DNA of 42,464 bases from Alphaproteobacteria bacterium (lineage in GTDB: Bacteria; Pseudomonadota; Alphaproteobacteria; TMED109). The first letter of the stretch is position 1; every line of letters begins with the position of its first letter. A program made the position numbers and the translations under genes. Location of the stretch: NCBI GenBank assembly GCA_022824395.1, contig JAJDZX010000078.1:1-42464 (forward strand), read 5' to 3'. Shown here piece by piece: positions 32,411-40,315 of the stretch. The notes under the pieces were generated by a model. That model ran no database searches. It saw nothing but the letters and a program-made list of their open reading frames with translations, and was not told the DNA's origin.

Positions 32411-32539
32411 ATGGCTCAAGAGATCGACGCAGATTACGAAGCACACCGAAAGACTTGGCACAATTTCGTACGGCTCACGATCTACACCACCATCGGTGTG
32501 ATTGTGCTGCTCGTGCTGATGGCGCTGTTCCTGCTCTGA
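32411..32539 (+). CDS. aa3-type cytochrome c oxidase subunit IV-like small membrane protein
   Basis: A 42-residue protein with the start MAQEIDADYEAHRKTWHNFV followed by one hydrophobic helix, TIYTTIGVIVLLVLMALFLL. The AHRKTWHNF motif before a single membrane span matches bacterial aa3-type oxidase subunit IV (COX4_pro_2 family), as in Rhodobacter and Paracoccus. ATG 32411 and TGA 32537-32539 give a complete frame with the motif at the expected place. It is far from any other oxidase subunit in this window. Confidence 0.85.
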   Translation: MAQEIDADYEAHRKTWHNFVRLTIYTTIGVIVLLVLMALFLL

Positions 32540-32571
32540 CCCACCGAGTTGACCTTATTGCCGCCGCCGCC

Positions 32572-32730
32572 ATGACCGTCGTGGCGGTGAGCGTGGCTGC
32601 CTGCGCCACATACCCCGAGCCCGGTGGCTTCAATCCTGTCAAGCTGCTCTGCTCGGGCGACTACGACGTGGAGCAGGGACGCTGCACTGTCCCCGTCGAC
32701 TTGGGGCTGGGGCCGGAACCGACGTTGTGA
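32572..32730 (+). CDS. Small lipoprotein candidate
   Basis: A 52-residue frame, MTVVAVSVAACATYPEPGGF and onward, that has a lipobox-like SVAAC with Cys at residue 11 and a short mature part with two further cysteines (LLCSGDYDVEQGRCTVPVD). The signal is short and lacks basic residues. The in-frame residues upstream (RVDLIAAAAM) would improve it but offer no normal start codon. The stop overlaps the GTG of the next gene (GTGA). I do not recognise a family; lipid attachment is inferred from the motif alone. Confidence 0.5.
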   Translation: MTVVAVSVAACATYPEPGGFNPVKLLCSGDYDVEQGRCTVPVDLGLGPEPTL

Positions 32731-33374
32731 CCGAACTCACCGCGCGCCTCGAGAAACTCTACTCGGCGGTGGTCTACGACACCATGACCTCAGCCGGGCT
32801 CCACGATCGCGCGCTGCCACCAGAGATCACGAGCCTGTATCCCGGGCGGAAGGTGGCGGGGCCCGTCTGGACTCTCTCCGGATCCCCGCGCGATGGCGTA
32901 TCGATTGACGACACGCTCCTGTCATGGACGGGCTTCCTCTCCGCCGCGCCCGCCGGTCAGGTCATCGTCTGCCAACCGAATGACAGTTCGATCGCGCACA
33001 TGGGCGAACTGTCGGCCGAGACCCTGCAGTTGCGGGGGATTCGAGGGTACGTCGTCGATGGAGGCTGCCGGGATGTCGAGCGTGTCAACGAGCTCGGATT
33101 CCCGGTCTTTTGCCGCTACGCCACGCCGGCCGATGTCGGTGCGCGTTGGATGGTCGATTCGATGGGTGAGCCCATCGAGATCGGCGGTCTGACCGTCCAA
33201 TCCGGTGACTACGTTCTGGGGGATGCCGACGGGGTTGTGGTGATTCCGGCCGCTGCCGCTGCCGAGATCGTCGCGGAAGCCGAACGGGTGGCCAACACCG
33301 AGGATGCGCTGCGCGAAGCCATTCGTCAGGGCGCGGATCCTCAGGAAGCCTACAAGCGATACCGGGTGTTCTGA
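32727..33374 (+). CDS. RraA/HMG-aldolase-like family protein
   Basis: A 215-residue member of the RraA superfamily, which includes 4-hydroxy-4-methyl-2-oxoglutarate/4-carboxy-4-hydroxy-2-oxoadipate aldolases and the RNase E regulator RraA. Motifs are SSIAHMGELSAETLQLRGIRG, then VVDGGCRDVERVNELGFPVF, whose Arg-Asp pair is the aldolase's active-site R-D, and the GDYVLGDADGVVVIP strand. The presence of GGCRD and the length favour an aldolase/decarboxylase-like enzyme over an E. coli-type regulator. The start is GTG at 32727, in a GTGA overlap with the small lipoprotein candidate. The following SDR begins 3 bases after its stop, so the two probably act on related compounds. Confidence 0.86.
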   Translation: MTELTARLEKLYSAVVYDTMTSAGLHDRALPPEITSLYPGRKVAGPVWTLSGSPRDGVSIDDTLLSWTGFLSAAPAGQVIVCQPNDSSIAHMGELSAETLQLRGIRGYVVDGGCRDVERVNELGFPVFCRYATPADVGARWMVDSMGEPIEIGGLTVQSGDYVLGDADGVVVIPAAAAAEIVAEAERVANTEDALREAIRQGADPQEAYKRYRVF

Positions 33375-33377
33375 GCG

Positions 33378-34187
33378 ATGGCCCGCGTACCAGCCCCGCC
33401 TTCTGCATCCGCCTTCTCGGCGCTTGATCTCTTCCGGGTTGACGGACAGACCGCAATCGTGACTGGCGGCGCCAATGGGATCGGCCGCATTGCTTGCCTC
33501 GCCCTCGCCGAAGCCGGCGCCCATGTCGCGGTGACCGATATCGATCACGACGCGGCAGAACGGACAGCGGCCGAGCTTCACAGCGCCGGGCGGGAAGCGT
33601 CGGCACACCATCTCGATGTCACGGTTGAGCGCGAGATCGCGGAGGTGTTCGAGGCCGTCCGCAGCGCCACCGGCCGGATCGACATTTTGGTCAACAACGT
33701 CGGCCGCAGCCCGCGCATGGCCACCACGGAGATCCAGCTTGAGACGTGGGAGGAAGTCCTGCGTCTCAATCAGACCTCCATGTTCCTGTGCTGCCGAGAG
33801 GCTGCGCATGCCATGCTCGAGCAGAAAAGCGGCGCCATCGTCAATATTTCCTCGATCATGGGCGTCACGGGCGGCGGGGCCGCCCCCAACCTGCCCTACC
33901 ATGCGACGAAAGGCGCGGTCGTGAACATGACGCGCTCGCTCGCATGCGAATGGGCCAGCCACGGGATCCGGGTCAACGCGATCGGGCCAACCTACGTGAA
34001 GACGGACCTGACGCGGCCGCTGCTGGAACAGCCGGAACGGGTGGCATACATCGAATCGTGCACCCCGCTCGGACGCTTTGCCGAAGTGTCCGAGATGGCT
34101 GGCGGCATCCTGTACCTTGCCTCGCCCGCCGCCAGCATGGTGACCGGCCATCTCCTGATGATCGACGGTGGCTGGACCGCAATCTGA
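33378..34187 (+). CDS. SDR family oxidoreductase
   Basis: A 269-residue classical short-chain dehydrogenase. The cofactor-binding motif is TGGANGIG near residue 30, with Asp in VTDIDHD favouring NAD(H). NNVGRSPRM replaces NNAG, and the catalytic Ser is in NISSIMG, with Tyr-Lys in YHATKGA. The tail MVTGHLLMIDGGWTAI is typical of glucose/gluconate-type SDRs. A 20-residue N-terminal extension (ARVPAPPSASAFSALDLF) precedes the fold; a later start is possible but the ATG at 33378 is well placed 3 bases after the RraA-like gene. The substrate is unknown, but it probably belongs with the RraA-like protein in a sugar-acid or oxo-acid pathway. Confidence 0.88.
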   Translation: MARVPAPPSASAFSALDLFRVDGQTAIVTGGANGIGRIACLALAEAGAHVAVTDIDHDAAERTAAELHSAGREASAHHLDVTVEREIAEVFEAVRSATGRIDILVNNVGRSPRMATTEIQLETWEEVLRLNQTSMFLCCREAAHAMLEQKSGAIVNISSIMGVTGGGAAPNLPYHATKGAVVNMTRSLACEWASHGIRVNAIGPTYVKTDLTRPLLEQPERVAYIESCTPLGRFAEVSEMAGGILYLASPAASMVTGHLLMIDGGWTAI

Positions 34188-34222
34188 GGTCCGCGTCGAC
34201 CGCCGCAGGGCCAGCTAGGCCT

Positions 34223-36442
34223 GTGAGTCCAACCTCCAGCCTTCCGCACCGGGTTCCCGAACCCGCCAACGGGGACGGTCGCGGCGATGGCCTCAATCAG
34301 GAACAGCGCCGGGCCGTGGAGGCCGGCGACGGACCCCTGCTGGTGCTTTCGGGTGCCGGAACCGGCAAGACGCGCGTGCTCACAATGCGGGTCGCGCACC
34401 TGCTGGCCACGGGGCGGGCGCGGCCCTCGGAACTCCTGGTGGTGACGTTCACCAACAAGGCCGCACGGGAGATGCGGACCCGCGTTGAAGCCCTGACCGG
34501 CCACGCCCTGTCAGGCTGGTGGCTCGGCACCTTTCACGCGCTTGGTGCGAGAATCCTCAGACGGCACGCACAACTGGTCGAGCTCAATTCCGACTATGCG
34601 ATTCTGGACACTGACGACCAGAAACGCGTCATCAAGCAGGTTCTCGCCGCGAACAACATCGACCCCAAGCGCTGGCCGCCGGACAAGCTGCTCTATTCGA
34701 TCGATCGGTGGAAGAACCTCGGCCTGACCCCTGAACGGGCTGACCACGAAGGCAAGGCATTCGCAGGCGGGCGGGGCCTCGAGCTCTACGCCGCGTACCA
34801 GCGCCGATTGCAGGAACTGAACGCGACCGACTTCGGCGACCTCCTGCTGCACAACCTGACCCTGTTCCAAGACACGCAGATCCTCGAGGAATGGCAGGCC
34901 CGGTTCCGCCACATTCTCGTGGACGAGTACCAGGACACCAATACGGCCCAGCACCTCTGGATCCGGCAGCTCGCCGGGACCCGTGGCAACGTGTGCGCCG
35001 TAGGCGACGAGGACCAGTCGATCTACGGCTGGCGGGGCGCCCAGGTCGGGAACATCCTGAGCTTTCAGGAGGATTTTCCCGCCGCGCAAGTCATCCGTCT
35101 CGAACAGAATTACCGCTCAACCGGTCATATCCTCGGTGCTGCCTCCGCCCTGATCGGCTGCAACCAAATGCGGCTCGGCAAGACGCTCTGGACGCAGGGA
35201 AGCGCCGGGGAGCCTGTCCGCGTCCGGCAAGTCCAGGACAGTGAGGAGGAAGCCCGCTTGATCAGCGACGAGATCGAGTTGCTTCGCCGGGACAACACGT
35301 CGCTGGACAGGATCGCTGTCCTGCTCCGAACCACTGCGCTGATCCTGGGGTTCGAGGAGCGCTTCCTCAAGATCGGCCTCCCCTATCAGGTCGTTGGCGG
35401 TTTGCGCTTCTTCGAGCGCCAGGAAGTTCGCGATGCAGTGGCCTATCTCCGGCTGGCCCAGCATGAACACGATGACCTGGCGCTCGAGCGCATCATCAGC
35501 CGACCGCGACGTGGCGTCGGGGCCACCACGTTCCGGAAGCTTGCGGGCGAGGCGAGGCAACGGAACACATCCATCGAGGCCGCCGGGCGCGCGCTGCTCG
35601 CGGCCGGGCAGGTTCGCGGGACCGCTCGGGGCGGCCTGCGCAAACTTTTCCGATCACTGGACCACTGGCGGGAACTGGCTCGGGACCAGAAACCACATGA
35701 GCTGGCGGAGACCATCCTCGAACAATCGGGTTACTTCGACATGCTGCGCCGAGACAGCCACGCGGACGCTGCAGGCCGGTACGAGAATCTGCAGGAACTG
35801 CTCAATGCGCTCCGCGACTTCGAACACCTGCAAGGCTTTCTCGAGCATGTGGCACTGGTACACGACCATGACGGGCCGGCCACGGAGCCGCGCGTCAGCC
35901 TGATGACCTTGCACGCCGCCAAGGGGCTGGAGTTTGAAGTCGTGTTCCTTCCGGCCTGGGAAGACCGCCTGTTTCCGCATGATCTTGCGGTGCTGGACGG
36001 TGGCGACGAGGGGCTCGAAGAGGAACGTCGACTTGCCTACGTCGGCCTGACGCGCGCCCGCCGCGAAGCACGGATCTCGTGGGCCAGCCGACGCCGGACA
36101 TTCGGGAACTGGGAAGATCGTTTCCCTTCCCGGTTCCTGCGCGAACTGCCCGCGGAACACGTTGCCATCGAGACCACAGCGCAGGGCGCCTATGGCTGGC
36201 CCGGATCCTCGAATACGCGTTTTGACGCCGGTGGGCCCGTCGTCGATCTCGGCCCGGAAGCGGTCCTGCCCCGGTTGGACGGGCATGACCAGGGCTTTGC
36301 CGAGGGGCAGAGGGTTTTTCACGACAAGTACGGCTACGGCACTGTGACCGCATGTGATGACGGCGACTTCGAGGTTCGGTTCGACAAGAGCAGCACAAGA
36401 ATCATCATGGGCGACTACTTACGGCCGGCCGAACGCGCCTGA
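34223..36442 (+). CDS. UvrD/PcrA-like superfamily 1 DNA helicase
   Basis: A 739-residue SF1A helicase. It has the Q-motif (LNQEQRRAVEAGDGP), Walker A (LSGAGTGKTRVL), motif Ia (FTNKAAREM), motif II (ILVDEYQDTN), motif III (AVGDEDQSIYGWRGAQ), motif IV (RLEQNYRST), motif V (LMTLHAAKGLEFEVVFLP) and motif VI (EEERRLAYVGLTRAR). The C-terminus keeps the VFHDKYGYGTVTACDDGDFEVRF Tudor-like domain that in UvrD/PcrA interacts with RNA polymerase, placing it in the UvrD/PcrA branch rather than Rep. It unwinds DNA 3'-5' in repair or removal of nucleoprotein blocks. I start at GTG 34223, 35 bases after the SDR stop, since the earlier reading frame lies inside the SDR gene. Confidence 0.93.
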   Translation: MSPTSSLPHRVPEPANGDGRGDGLNQEQRRAVEAGDGPLLVLSGAGTGKTRVLTMRVAHLLATGRARPSELLVVTFTNKAAREMRTRVEALTGHALSGWWLGTFHALGARILRRHAQLVELNSDYAILDTDDQKRVIKQVLAANNIDPKRWPPDKLLYSIDRWKNLGLTPERADHEGKAFAGGRGLELYAAYQRRLQELNATDFGDLLLHNLTLFQDTQILEEWQARFRHILVDEYQDTNTAQHLWIRQLAGTRGNVCAVGDEDQSIYGWRGAQVGNILSFQEDFPAAQVIRLEQNYRSTGHILGAASALIGCNQMRLGKTLWTQGSAGEPVRVRQVQDSEEEARLISDEIELLRRDNTSLDRIAVLLRTTALILGFEERFLKIGLPYQVVGGLRFFERQEVRDAVAYLRLAQHEHDDLALERIISRPRRGVGATTFRKLAGEARQRNTSIEAAGRALLAAGQVRGTARGGLRKLFRSLDHWRELARDQKPHELAETILEQSGYFDMLRRDSHADAAGRYENLQELLNALRDFEHLQGFLEHVALVHDHDGPATEPRVSLMTLHAAKGLEFEVVFLPAWEDRLFPHDLAVLDGGDEGLEEERRLAYVGLTRARREARISWASRRRTFGNWEDRFPSRFLRELPAEHVAIETTAQGAYGWPGSSNTRFDAGGPVVDLGPEAVLPRLDGHDQGFAEGQRVFHDKYGYGTVTACDDGDFEVRFDKSSTRIIMGDYLRPAERA

Positions 36443-36450
36443 GCCGCGCG

Positions 36451-37296
36451 ATGTACCGGATCCGGGTGCGCGTGCCGGCCGAGCTGCAGGCCGCTGTCGA
36501 GGAGATGCTGCTCGGGATTGCCGACGCCACCCGCGTCCAAATCGACGGCGATGACGTGGAGATCTTCGGCTATTCGCACCGGCAACCGGATGCGGACAAC
36601 TTCGCGGCAGCCATGACCGGCGCCGGCATCCGAACCCAGGCCTGCCAGCTCGAAACCGTGCCGGATGTTGACTGGGTTACCCGGGGACTGACCAGCCTGC
36701 CGTGCGTGCGGGCAGGCCGGTTCTTCCTGCGGGGCAGTCATCTCCCCGCTCCCCTGACCGCGCGGCACGACATCTGCATCGACGCCGGCCCTGCATTCGG
36801 CACTGGTCACCACCCGACGACGGCCATGGTCATTGAGATCCTGGACAGGCTCGCCCAGCGCCGTTTCCACCCGCGTCTCGCACTGGATGTGGGCACCGGG
36901 GCCGGAGTGCTGGCCATCGTCATGGCGCGACTTTGGCGCTGTCCCGTGCTGGCCGTGGATCACGACCCGGACGCCGTCGCCTGCGCCCGCGAAAACGTTG
37001 CCCGGAACCGGGTCACGCGATGGGTCGACGTCGTCGAGGCCGACGGGTGCGACGCAACCAGCCACGTCTTCGACGCAATCGCCGCCAACCTGTTCGCAGC
37101 CCCGCTCCGGGTCATGGCGCCGCAGTTGGCTCGCAGCTTGTCAACGAGCGGCTACGCCGCGTTGTCCGGCCTGCTCGTACGCCAGCGGTTGCCGGTACTC
37201 CACGCATACGCGAACCAGAACCTGGCCGTTCAGCGTGTGGTGCGACGCGAGGACTGGCTCACGCTCCTCTTGGCCCGCTCCCGCGCCCGACGCTGA
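36451..37296 (+). CDS. prmA: Ribosomal protein L11 methyltransferase PrmA
   Basis: A 281-residue cytoplasmic methyltransferase that trimethylates ribosomal protein L11. The substrate-recognition domain occupies the N-terminal third, and the catalytic domain has the family's GPAFGTGHHPTTAMVIEIL entrance motif, the SAM motif LALDVGTGAGVLAIVMARL, VLAVDHDPDAVACARENVARN and IAANLFAAPL, the variant of the usual ANIL-P. Length is a little short for PrmA (about 290) but complete. ATG 36451 follows the helicase gene by 8 bases. The last 38 bases overlap the convergent DUF4340-like gene. Confidence 0.92.
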   Translation: MYRIRVRVPAELQAAVEEMLLGIADATRVQIDGDDVEIFGYSHRQPDADNFAAAMTGAGIRTQACQLETVPDVDWVTRGLTSLPCVRAGRFFLRGSHLPAPLTARHDICIDAGPAFGTGHHPTTAMVIEILDRLAQRRFHPRLALDVGTGAGVLAIVMARLWRCPVLAVDHDPDAVACARENVARNRVTRWVDVVEADGCDATSHVFDAIAANLFAAPLRVMAPQLARSLSTSGYAALSGLLVRQRLPVLHAYANQNLAVQRVVRREDWLTLLLARSRARR

Positions 37297-38047
37297 CGCC
37301 ACGGTTGTCTGCCCCGTCCTGCGTGTCCTCGCGCACCGGCACCAAAGATGGGGCCTCGTCGCCGAACGCCAGTGCCAGCAACAGGTTGATCTGATAACGG
37401 GGAATCAGCAACAGCCGGCCTGGACGTCGCTCGAGCATGGTGTAGTAAGCGTATCCCGTGACCAGCAGGTCGCCGACCCGCAGTACGGCGAGCGGATCGC
37501 CATTGAGGCGGTCCCGAAACGTGAGCAGGATCTCGGGTTCCTCAAGGCCGTATTCCGCCAGCGGCCGGTCGGGCTCGAGTGCCCGGTCAGCCAGCATCCT
37601 GGCCGAAATCTCAAACTGCTCGGTGATCTGCGCCGCATCGGGCGTCTCGCTCTCCCGGCCGCCATGGTCATGGGCATGCCCCTCGTCATCATGCCAGTGC
37701 CGGTCGGGGTCATGGTCATGGGCGTGGCCTTTCGCGCCATGCTGATGCCCGTCAGCGCCATGTGCATGGTCGTGTGCGTGGCTCGCCTGCATCCAGCGTC
37801 CGTCCGGGTCCCGTGCAAAGTCGACGTGCCGGCCCTTCCAGTCGACGGTGACCGAGCCGATCTGCCGCTCCCCAAACGCGAAGACCCGGAACCGCCCCTC
37901 TGGCAGCTCGTCGAGCTCATCCGGCCCGTGGTCATGTGCGTCGTACTGCTCGGTCGGGGTTCGGTCCATCTGCACCAGCGCCGCGACCGCGACAACCAGC
38001 AATACCCAGACGAGGATGGTGCGGCGGCTGAACCCGCGTCCGGTCAC
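37259..38047 (-). CDS. DUF4340-like membrane-anchored protein with a His-rich segment
   Basis: A 262-residue protein with an N-terminal membrane anchor (RRTILVWVLLVVAVAALVQM) and a periplasmic domain of the DUF4340 type often encoded with GldA-F-G exporters. The region around residues 93-130 is unusually rich in His and Asp (for example HAHDHAHGADGHQHG and HDHDPDRHWHDDEGHAHDHGG), likely a metal-binding linker. The later part, PDRPLAEYGLEEPEILLTF...LAVLRVGDLLVTGYAYYTM, is the repeated DUF4340 motif. The start is GTG 38047, overlapping the GldG-like stop as GTGA, so it is coupled to that gene. The last 38 bases overlap prmA. Confidence 0.8.
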   Translation of the reverse strand: MTGRGFSRRTILVWVLLVVAVAALVQMDRTPTEQYDAHDHGPDELDELPEGRFRVFAFGERQIGSVTVDWKGRHVDFARDPDGRWMQASHAHDHAHGADGHQHGAKGHAHDHDPDRHWHDDEGHAHDHGGRESETPDAAQITEQFEISARMLADRALEPDRPLAEYGLEEPEILLTFRDRLNGDPLAVLRVGDLLVTGYAYYTMLERRPGRLLLIPRYQINLLLALAFGDEAPSLVPVREDTQDGADNRGVSVGRGSGPRGA

Positions 38048-39606
38048 CGCCGCCGCCACCAGATGACGGTGCCGGCGAACGCCAGCAAGGCTGGCCACAG
38101 CACCACCGCAAAAAAGAAGGTCCCCTTCATCTGCCGGTTGGTCATGTTGATCTCGGGGAGATCGAAGGTGCGCGGCTCCAGTCCGATCAGATTCTCCTGC
38201 TCCGCCAGATAGTTGACAATGTTCAGGAACAGGTTGCCATTGCCCAGCAGGTGAAAGAAGGAATTCTGCGCAAAATCGGCGTCGCCGGCCACGACGATGC
38301 GCGACCGCGGCGCATCGGCCTCGTCGGTGTCGGCGCCCAAGCGCCGCGACGAGATCGCGACGAGCGTGAGTGGGCCCGACTGCTCGTCCGGATCCCGCTC
38401 GGCCCTTGCCTGATCGGTCTCCGCCCATGCGGCGGGCGATGAGTTCACCGCCGGAATCACCGCGGTTCCGGGGACCCGCTTCTCGGTCGGCATGAGCGGC
38501 CGTGCGCCCGGATAGAACGTCAGCGCCAGGTCCCGGGTGATCTTGTGGTGATTGTAGGTCGTGACGGTCGGGGTCGAGACATCGGCCCAGAAATACCTGG
38601 CGTCGTCGATCACGATGGCATCCATCGGGACGATGCCCCAGTCTTCGAGAACCGGCTCCAATCCGGTCTCGATGAACGGATCGAGCATGAAGAATGCGTT
38701 GTTGCCCACTTCCAGCCACGCGCGGATCGCTTCGACCTCGTCCTGCAGCAACGCGGTCTTGGGACCCGCGACCACCAGGACCGAGCAGGCGTCCAGGGTC
38801 TCTGTGCGGCCGGCGAGCGTCACCTTCACGACCTCGTAGTTGACCGTCTCCAGCGCGTTCCGCGCCTTTGCCATTCCGTGCTGCTCATGCAGGACGAACT
38901 TCGCCCCGAGCCCGTGCGTGTGGCCCGGTGATCCCTCCTGGTGATCGTGCGACTCGAGGCTGAACGGATCGCCCTCCACGTGGCCGTCCAGGAAACAGAC
39001 CTTCTGCTTGACGCCGAGCGACACGCGGAGAACGCCGTTGGCGATGTCGGTCTCGGTCGGCCCGTGCACGAAGTGCTGCCGCCCCTCGCTTTCGAGCACG
39101 GCGGTGCCGGCAAACTGCACCCCCGCCAGCCGGGCCGCCGCCGGGTTCAGGTTCGGGTTGTGGAACTCGACCGTCACCTGCTGCGACGCTTCGTCGAAGA
39201 GCTCATAGAGTTCGACCGTCGTGCGCAGGGCGGAATCGTAGAAGAACGTGATGTGGACCGGCGCGGGTAACCGCGAAAGCATGTCGAGCGTCTGTTGCGA
39301 CAGCGAGTGAGACCGTTGCGGCGTGAGGTCGAAACGCAGTGGGACGCGGTACGCCAGTGCTCCGAGGACCACCAGGACCGCGCACGCGCCCACGGCGAAC
39401 AAGGCGATCTCTCCGCGGCGCCGCGTCATCCCGGCCCGCAGCCGGGCCCGCAAGAAATAGCCTCCGACCACCGCGAGCAGGAGCCCCGCAAACACGAACA
39501 GGACGCTCGCCGGGTTCCATTCGTTGGCGATCAGCCGGGCCGCGACCGCTCCGACCAGGGCCGCCGCCGCGGCGAGGAGCACCAGGCCGGCGTGAAAGGC
39601 CTTCAT
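38044..39606 (-). CDS. GldG-like ABC transporter auxiliary protein, His-rich
   Basis: A 520-residue protein of the GldG/ABC-type uncharacterised transport family. Two N-terminal helices (LVLLAAAAALVGAVAARLI and LFVFAGLLLAVVGGYFL), a third helix near residue 70-90 (IALFAVGACAVLVVLGALA), then a large periplasmic domain that resembles IFT52/GIFT domains (PQRSHSLSQQTLDMLSRLP, VHITFFYDSALRTTVELYELF), and a final helix (GTFFFAVVLWPALLAFAGTVIWW) anchoring the C-terminus. A His cluster, ESHDHQEGSPGHTHG, is followed by VLHEQHG. It starts at ATG 39606, 1 base after the permease stop, and overlaps the DUF4340-like gene. In Bacteroidetes GldF-G support gliding; here the substrate is unknown. Confidence 0.87.
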   Translation of the reverse strand: MKAFHAGLVLLAAAAALVGAVAARLIANEWNPASVLFVFAGLLLAVVGGYFLRARLRAGMTRRRGEIALFAVGACAVLVVLGALAYRVPLRFDLTPQRSHSLSQQTLDMLSRLPAPVHITFFYDSALRTTVELYELFDEASQQVTVEFHNPNLNPAAARLAGVQFAGTAVLESEGRQHFVHGPTETDIANGVLRVSLGVKQKVCFLDGHVEGDPFSLESHDHQEGSPGHTHGLGAKFVLHEQHGMAKARNALETVNYEVVKVTLAGRTETLDACSVLVVAGPKTALLQDEVEAIRAWLEVGNNAFFMLDPFIETGLEPVLEDWGIVPMDAIVIDDARYFWADVSTPTVTTYNHHKITRDLALTFYPGARPLMPTEKRVPGTAVIPAVNSSPAAWAETDQARAERDPDEQSGPLTLVAISSRRLGADTDEADAPRSRIVVAGDADFAQNSFFHLLGNGNLFLNIVNYLAEQENLIGLEPRTFDLPEINMTNRQMKGTFFFAVVLWPALLAFAGTVIWWRRR

Positions 39607-39607
39607 C

Positions 39608-40315
39608 TCAGCGTCTCCACTCGAGCGCGCAGACGTTCAGGGTCAGCGCCCCGACCGAGAAGAGCACGAACAGGGCCAGCGACTCGAATCGCGCGAGGCC
39701 CTCGATGAACTCGCCGAAATGCCAGGCGAAGGAGATGTAGAGAAACAGTTCCCGCAGGAACTGCACCGTCTGGAACGATTGCAGGTGCCCCACAAACCAG
39801 AAGCCCAGAAGGATCGACACGGTCACCAACGCCGCCACGATCTGATTCCGGGTCAGCGACGAACAGAGTTGTCCAATCGCGAGGCAAGTGCTGCCGAGCA
39901 ACAGAAATCCGAGATAGCCCGAGATGATCGTCGTGGTCTCGGGAGCGCCGAACAGGTAGAGCGGGACCAGGTCCAGCATCGTCCCCAGCGCCATGAGACC
40001 AAGCATCGTGAGGGCGCCGAGGTACTTTCCGACGACCACCTCCCACGGCGCCAGCGGCAGCGTCGCCAGGAGTTCGTAGGTACCCGCGCTGTATTCGGTC
40101 GCGAACAGCCGCATCGACACCGCCGGCAGCAGGATGACCGCCAGCAGACCCATGTTCTGGAACGTCTCCCGCATGGTCGCCAGCCCCGACACGAACAGGT
40201 TGTAGGAGAAGAAGTACCCGGTCCCGAGCAGGAACACCGCCAGCACGAAGTAGGCGATCGGCGACCGGAAATAGAGCTTGATCTCCTTGCCGTAGACGGC
40301 CAGCACGCCACTCAT
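39608..40315 (-). CDS. ABC-2 type permease, GldF-like
   Basis: A 235-residue integral membrane protein with six hydrophobic segments, opening with VLAVYGKEIKLYFRSPIAYFVLAVFLLGTGYF, typical of GldF/ABC-2 permeases, and including MGLLAVILLPAVSMRLFATEYSAGTYELLATLPLAPWEVVVGKYLGAL, the coupling-region block for a type V exporter. It forms the channel of an exporter powered by the ATPase encoded just upstream. The ATG at 40315 overlaps the ATPase stop (ATGA), so the two are co-translated. Confidence 0.9.
   Translation of the reverse strand: MSGVLAVYGKEIKLYFRSPIAYFVLAVFLLGTGYFFSYNLFVSGLATMRETFQNMGLLAVILLPAVSMRLFATEYSAGTYELLATLPLAPWEVVVGKYLGALTMLGLMALGTMLDLVPLYLFGAPETTTIISGYLGFLLLGSTCLAIGQLCSSLTRNQIVAALVTVSILLGFWFVGHLQSFQTVQFLRELFLYISFAWHFGEFIEGLARFESLALFVLFSVGALTLNVCALEWRR

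Noticed and set aside
33746..34222. N-terminal extension of the helicase frame into the SDR gene
   Set aside because: It is out-of-frame SDR sequence; the helicase's Q-motif begins shortly after GTG 34223, which is a normal N-terminus for UvrD/PcrA.
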